A stretch of 19,267 nt of DNA, from positions 1-19,267 of the forward strand of contig CAYYZW010000132.1 of the NCBI GenBank assembly GCA_964476375.1. The letters run 5' to 3'. The notes beneath the pieces are model-generated. The model saw only the letters and a program-made list of their open reading frames with translations. It searched no databases and was not told the origin of the DNA. Position numbers and translations under genes: made by a program. This DNA is from SAT2750 sp964476375. Its GTDB lineage: Bacteria > Planctomycetota > Planctomycetia > Pirellulales > Pirellulaceae. Shown in pieces: positions 16,347 through 19,267 of this stretch (the first letter of the stretch is position 1; the number at the start of each line of letters is the position of its first letter).

Positions 16347-18482
16347 ATGAAATCGAGCCCGGTCACTTTTCCGGAAAGTCATAACCACAAGCTGGCTCGG
16401 ACTCTTGCCCGTCGGCTCATCCAGGACTGGCAGATTCAAAGCAATCCCTCGGCAGTACGTGCTCTCAAGCAATACCCATTCCTGTTCCGTTACCGATCCA
16501 TTGCCATGGACCTGGCCTACGAGGAATACTGCCTGCGCAGCGAGTCCGGGGAACAGCTTGACACAGGAGACTTCTGTCATCAATTTCCAGACTTGCTGGA
16601 TTCTCTTCAGCAACGCATCGCGATACACCTGTTGCTGACAGACGGATCCACCGAACTGGTCCCAGGGGAAAAAAACCGGTGGCCCCAAAGTGGTGAGAGG
16701 ATCATGGGCTACCGGGTCTGCCAGGAAATCGGTCGAGGGTGCTTCGCCAGGGTTTACACAGCGGTCGAAGAAGAGCTTGGCGACCGACTGGTGGTGATCA
16801 AGGTCTGCCCTCACGGTGCCGACGAGGCCGATACGCTCGGACGCATCGAGCATCCGGGCATCGTGCCGGTACACTCGGTCAAGCAGGATCCGACTGGCTT
16901 GACAATCATCTGTATGCCCATGCTGGGAACCCGCACCCTCTGCCAGGTTATGCAGCAGGACCGAGGAGAGTTCCCCGTCGAAAATCATCGGCCCTGTGAT
17001 CGCATCGTCAAGTGGATGTTACCTCTCGCCGAGGCTCTCGACCATGCCCATGGCCGGGGCGTGCTTCACCTGGATCTCAAACCATCCAACATCCTTATCA
17101 CCGATGACCATCGCCCCATGCTTCTGGACTTCAACCTCTCCTTTGACTCTGCCCATCACTCTTATCGTGCCGGTGGCACACTACCTTACATGTCCCCGGA
17201 ACAGGTTTACCAGCTCATCATGGAGCCAGAAAATGAACTGTCGTTAGATCATCGATCCGACATTTTCTCCTTTGGCGTGATCCTCTTTGAAATGCTTTAC
17301 GGGAAGCTCCCCTGGGGTCGTGCGCCGGAACATGGAAGCATGCGTGAGATGGCAACATCCCTACTTGAACAGCAGCGGGCACTCTCTCACACAACTGCCC
17401 CTCCTGCAGCAAGGAAACTCCAGGCTGTCATCCGAAAATGTCTTCAATGGGATCCAGATGACCGCTTTCAGCAGATGACCGAGGTCGTCGCCGAACTGGA
17501 ACGCCTCTCCCGTTTCACCCAGCGGTTGGCCGGGACGATTGATGTTCACCGACGTTTGTTGATGGTAGGTGCCCTCACGCTGGGAACGGCCGGTTTCCTG
17601 TTCGGGCTCCAGTTGTCCGCCGGGCCAAGTAGCGGGGAAAAACTGATCGTGCAGGGCCAGACAGCCATGAACCATGGACGCCATGCCAGGGCGGTGACAT
17701 TCTTTACCCATGCGATGCACCATCCGGATTACTCCCATGAAGCACAATACCGCCGCGGACTGGCGCATGGACTGGGCGGGGAAATACGACGAGCACTGAT
17801 AGATTTCCAGGCAGTCAGAAAGCAGATTCACGACCCGCGCCTGGACGCCATGGTCGGTTATTGCTACCAGCGATTACACCATGACCGTGAGGCACTGGAC
17901 TGGTATCTCGTGGCCGTTCGCAATGGCCTGTCGAACTGGCAGTTGTGGGTCAACATGGCACACGTGGCACTGAATCAAAACCTCCATGCCGATGCCAAAC
18001 AGTACCTTGACCTTGCAGAAAAGGCAGGGGCGAACGGAGCCAAGTACTTTTATGCTCGGCTACTGTGTGAATACTGGAAACCCGGCATCTCTCAAGAAAC
18101 ATTTCAACATCTTGCACACTGGATCCAACAACTTTCCAGCTGCACGTTTACCGGGCCGGATGCTCATGCCGATCTTGCCCGTGTTCTGGTACGGCTGAGC
18201 AACCAGAATCCTTCCCGATTGCCTCAGGCTGTCACCAGCCTGGAAACAGCGATCTGCCAGGGAGCGGATCTGCGAGAACTTGCCCGGGATCCCCACTTGC
18301 GAGTTTTATTTCGCCGTGAACCCCGGCTTTACAGAACAAAAACAGGTGTCCAGCTGTCGACAGTCCCCTGCCCTGAACCGATCCCGGTGCTTTATATCAC
18401 CATTCAGATTCCTGGCGATGAGCTGCGCACGAGGGGCCGGGAAAAGCAGAAGCAAGGAAAACTCACCCGCCGGAAAAACTAG
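16347..18482 (+). CDS. Transmembrane Ser/Thr protein kinase with TPR-like region
   Basis: The product is 711 aa from ATG 16347. A pre-kinase region contains 'AMDLAYEEYCLRSESGE', a planctomycetal kinase feature. The kinase domain (~120-390) has P-loop 'IGRGCFARVY' (G129-V136), Lys152 in 'VVIKV', probable alpha-C Glu160, and catalytic loop 'HLDLKPSN' (H241, D243, K245, N248). The metal motif is D261-F262-N263 instead of DFG, and an 'MSPEQ' (282-286) APE equivalent is present. All catalytic residues remain, so it is probably active. One membrane helix (~403-422) follows, then TPR-like helical repeats (~430-600). TTG 16320, with AGGA eight bases upstream, would add nine residues and is an alternative start. 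It lies 118 bp after the GT-C gene and is convergent with the next gene. Its target is unknown. Confidence 0.92.
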   Translation: MKSSPVTFPESHNHKLARTLARRLIQDWQIQSNPSAVRALKQYPFLFRYRSIAMDLAYEEYCLRSESGEQLDTGDFCHQFPDLLDSLQQRIAIHLLLTDGSTELVPGEKNRWPQSGERIMGYRVCQEIGRGCFARVYTAVEEELGDRLVVIKVCPHGADEADTLGRIEHPGIVPVHSVKQDPTGLTIICMPMLGTRTLCQVMQQDRGEFPVENHRPCDRIVKWMLPLAEALDHAHGRGVLHLDLKPSNILITDDHRPMLLDFNLSFDSAHHSYRAGGTLPYMSPEQVYQLIMEPENELSLDHRSDIFSFGVILFEMLYGKLPWGRAPEHGSMREMATSLLEQQRALSHTTAPPAARKLQAVIRKCLQWDPDDRFQQMTEVVAELERLSRFTQRLAGTIDVHRRLLMVGALTLGTAGFLFGLQLSAGPSSGEKLIVQGQTAMNHGRHARAVTFFTHAMHHPDYSHEAQYRRGLAHGLGGEIRRALIDFQAVRKQIHDPRLDAMVGYCYQRLHHDREALDWYLVAVRNGLSNWQLWVNMAHVALNQNLHADAKQYLDLAEKAGANGAKYFYARLLCEYWKPGISQETFQHLAHWIQQLSSCTFTGPDAHADLARVLVRLSNQNPSRLPQAVTSLETAICQGADLRELARDPHLRVLFRREPRLYRTKTGVQLSTVPCPEPIPVLYITIQIPGDELRTRGREKQKQGKLTRRKN

Positions 18483-19267
18483 TCCAGCAGGCCAAGCAGG
18501 ATATTGGCAAGACGGGCATCGACCCAGGCCAGGTTACTGGCCAGGTCCCTGACGTCCTCGCTGAGGCCCATGCTGCTCACGTCCAGGACGTCCTCGTTCC
18601 CGGTCACCGCGTCCCCGTCGACCAGGACATTCTCCCCGGCATAGGTCTCGATCAGGCTCTGCAGTTCAGTATCACCACCGATCACCAGCTGCCAGGTCTC
18701 CTCCCCATCGTTGACCACGAAGGGAATATCTCCCTCTCCTTCCACACCCACCAGGGGCGAGGAGATCAGGTCACCAATCACGAGGTCATCCGCCACGTCC
18801 TCGATGTATTCCACGAATACCTGCTCATCACCGAAGTACTGGTCCACAAGCTCGCCAAAATCGTCGGAAGCGGTCTGCGGATTATCATCGAGCGAATCCA
18901 GCAGGTCACCAATATCTCCATCGTTGAGATACCACTGCTCGACTTCCGAAGCCGCCTGGTCCTCTTCGATAAAATCGACAATGTCGGTTCCCTGCTGCTC
19001 GAACATATCGACAAGCTGGTTCACACCCGGATCGAGTTCCTCTGCCAGGGGCAACTCGATACTTGTGGCGACCACCTGGATCTGCTCCATCAGCTCGTCC
19101 ATCCCCGCGTCGGGATCATTGACCGTCCCCCAGTCGAAATCACCATAAAAATCAAAATCGAGATCGCCGTCCACAGGATCTGTCGGATCTCCCGGGTCAC
19201 TGGGATCTCCCGGGTCGCTGGGATCACCAGGAGCGACCGGCTGGCCAGGATCGACCGGCTGGCCAGG
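18479..19267 (-). CDS. Extremely acidic Lys-free protein with PGxPxx repeat linker (5' end outside window)
   Basis: The minus-strand frame is open from the right edge to TAG 18481-18479. A GTG at 19174 is inside the frame and is not taken as the start, because repeat-coding sequence continues upstream in the same frame to 19267. The visible part begins with five PGxPxx hexapeptides and continues with about 231 residues. By hand count these hold 39 Asp and 23 Glu against only 2 Arg and no Lys or His. Helical Leu/Asp/Glu segments alternate with beta-like stretches ('DIPFVVNDGEETWQLVIGG'). No known domain was recognised. The composition suggests an exported or cell-surface, possibly Ca2+-binding, C-terminal region; signal peptide or N-terminal domains would lie outside the window. 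It is convergent with the kinase gene and shares its stop palindrome. Confidence 0.8.
   Translation of the reverse strand, partial: PGQPVDPGQPVAPGDPSDPGDPSDPGDPTDPVDGDLDFDFYGDFDWGTVNDPDAGMDELMEQIQVVATSIELPLAEELDPGVNQLVDMFEQQGTDIVDFIEEDQAASEVEQWYLNDGDIGDLLDSLDDNPQTASDDFGELVDQYFGDEQVFVEYIEDVADDLVIGDLISSPLVGVEGEGDIPFVVNDGEETWQLVIGGDTELQSLIETYAGENVLVDGDAVTGNEDVLDVSSMGLSEDVRDLASNLAWVDARLANILLGLLD
19178..19267 (-). repeat. 18-bp tandem repeat encoding PG(Q/D)P(V/S/T)(D/A)
   Basis: Five 18-bp units (19178-19195, 19196-19213, 19214-19231, 19232-19249, 19250-19267) encode PGDPTD, PGDPSD, PGDPSD, PGQPVA and PGQPVD. The units at 19232-19249 and 19250-19267 differ only in the first bases, and a near-identical pair lies at 19188-19223. 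The array probably continues beyond the window. It forms a Pro/Gly/Asp linker upstream of the acidic domain. Confidence 0.9.

Noticed and set aside
19172..19174. GTG 19174 as the start of the acidic protein
   Set aside because: The frame continues upstream through PGxPxx repeats to the window edge, so this codon is internal (Val).

Overview
The window looks like chromosomal DNA of a planctomycete (phylum Planctomycetota). The pointers are indirect: GC-rich DNA, a MoxR / DUF58 / double von Willebrand A (VWA) / DUF4175-like gene cluster of the kind common in that phylum, and a Ser/Thr kinase whose pre-kinase region (a 'YEEYC' segment) and DFN-type metal motif resemble planctomycetal kinases. 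No RNA gene, insertion sequence, CRISPR array or integrase was seen. Nearly all of the DNA is coding.

Region 1 (positions 1-10768, minus strand): a five-gene set read right to left. It comprises a MoxR AAA+ ATPase (10768-9722), a DUF58 protein with an intact MIDAS motif (9655-8708), a BatA-type membrane VWA protein (8631-6022), a larger membrane VWA / GATase-like protein (6007-2723), and a giant DUF4175-like protein with a long Gln/Glu coiled coil that runs off the left edge (2726-<1). Gaps are 66, 76 and 14 bp, then a 4-bp overlap, so one transcript is likely. The inferred design is a cytosolic MoxR chaperone acting on several VWA partners, two of them membrane-anchored with large domains that probably face the periplasm.

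Region 2 (10769-11141): a 373-bp divergent intergenic region, the only sizeable non-coding stretch. It probably holds promoters for both directions.

Region 3 (11142-16228, plus strand): a tight five-gene run. It encodes a four-helix membrane protein with a C-terminal PH-like region, a class I SAM methyltransferase, a GtrB/DPM1-like family 2 glycosyltransferase with two C-terminal membrane helices, a second methyltransferase, and a multi-span GT-C type glycosyltransferase. Overlaps of 8, 76 and 4 bp suggest translational coupling. The set looks like a polyprenol-phosphate-sugar and envelope glycan module: the GT2 would charge a lipid carrier and the GT-C enzyme would use it on the outer face of the membrane.

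Region 4 (16347-19267): a transmembrane Ser/Thr kinase with TPR-like repeats on the plus strand. It meets, tail to tail, an extremely acidic protein on the minus strand that is open at the right edge. The two stop codons share one CTAG palindrome.

A recurring theme is in-frame tandem DNA repeats (30-, 18-, 9- and 18-bp units) in four of the minus-strand genes. All encode acidic and/or Pro-rich linkers.
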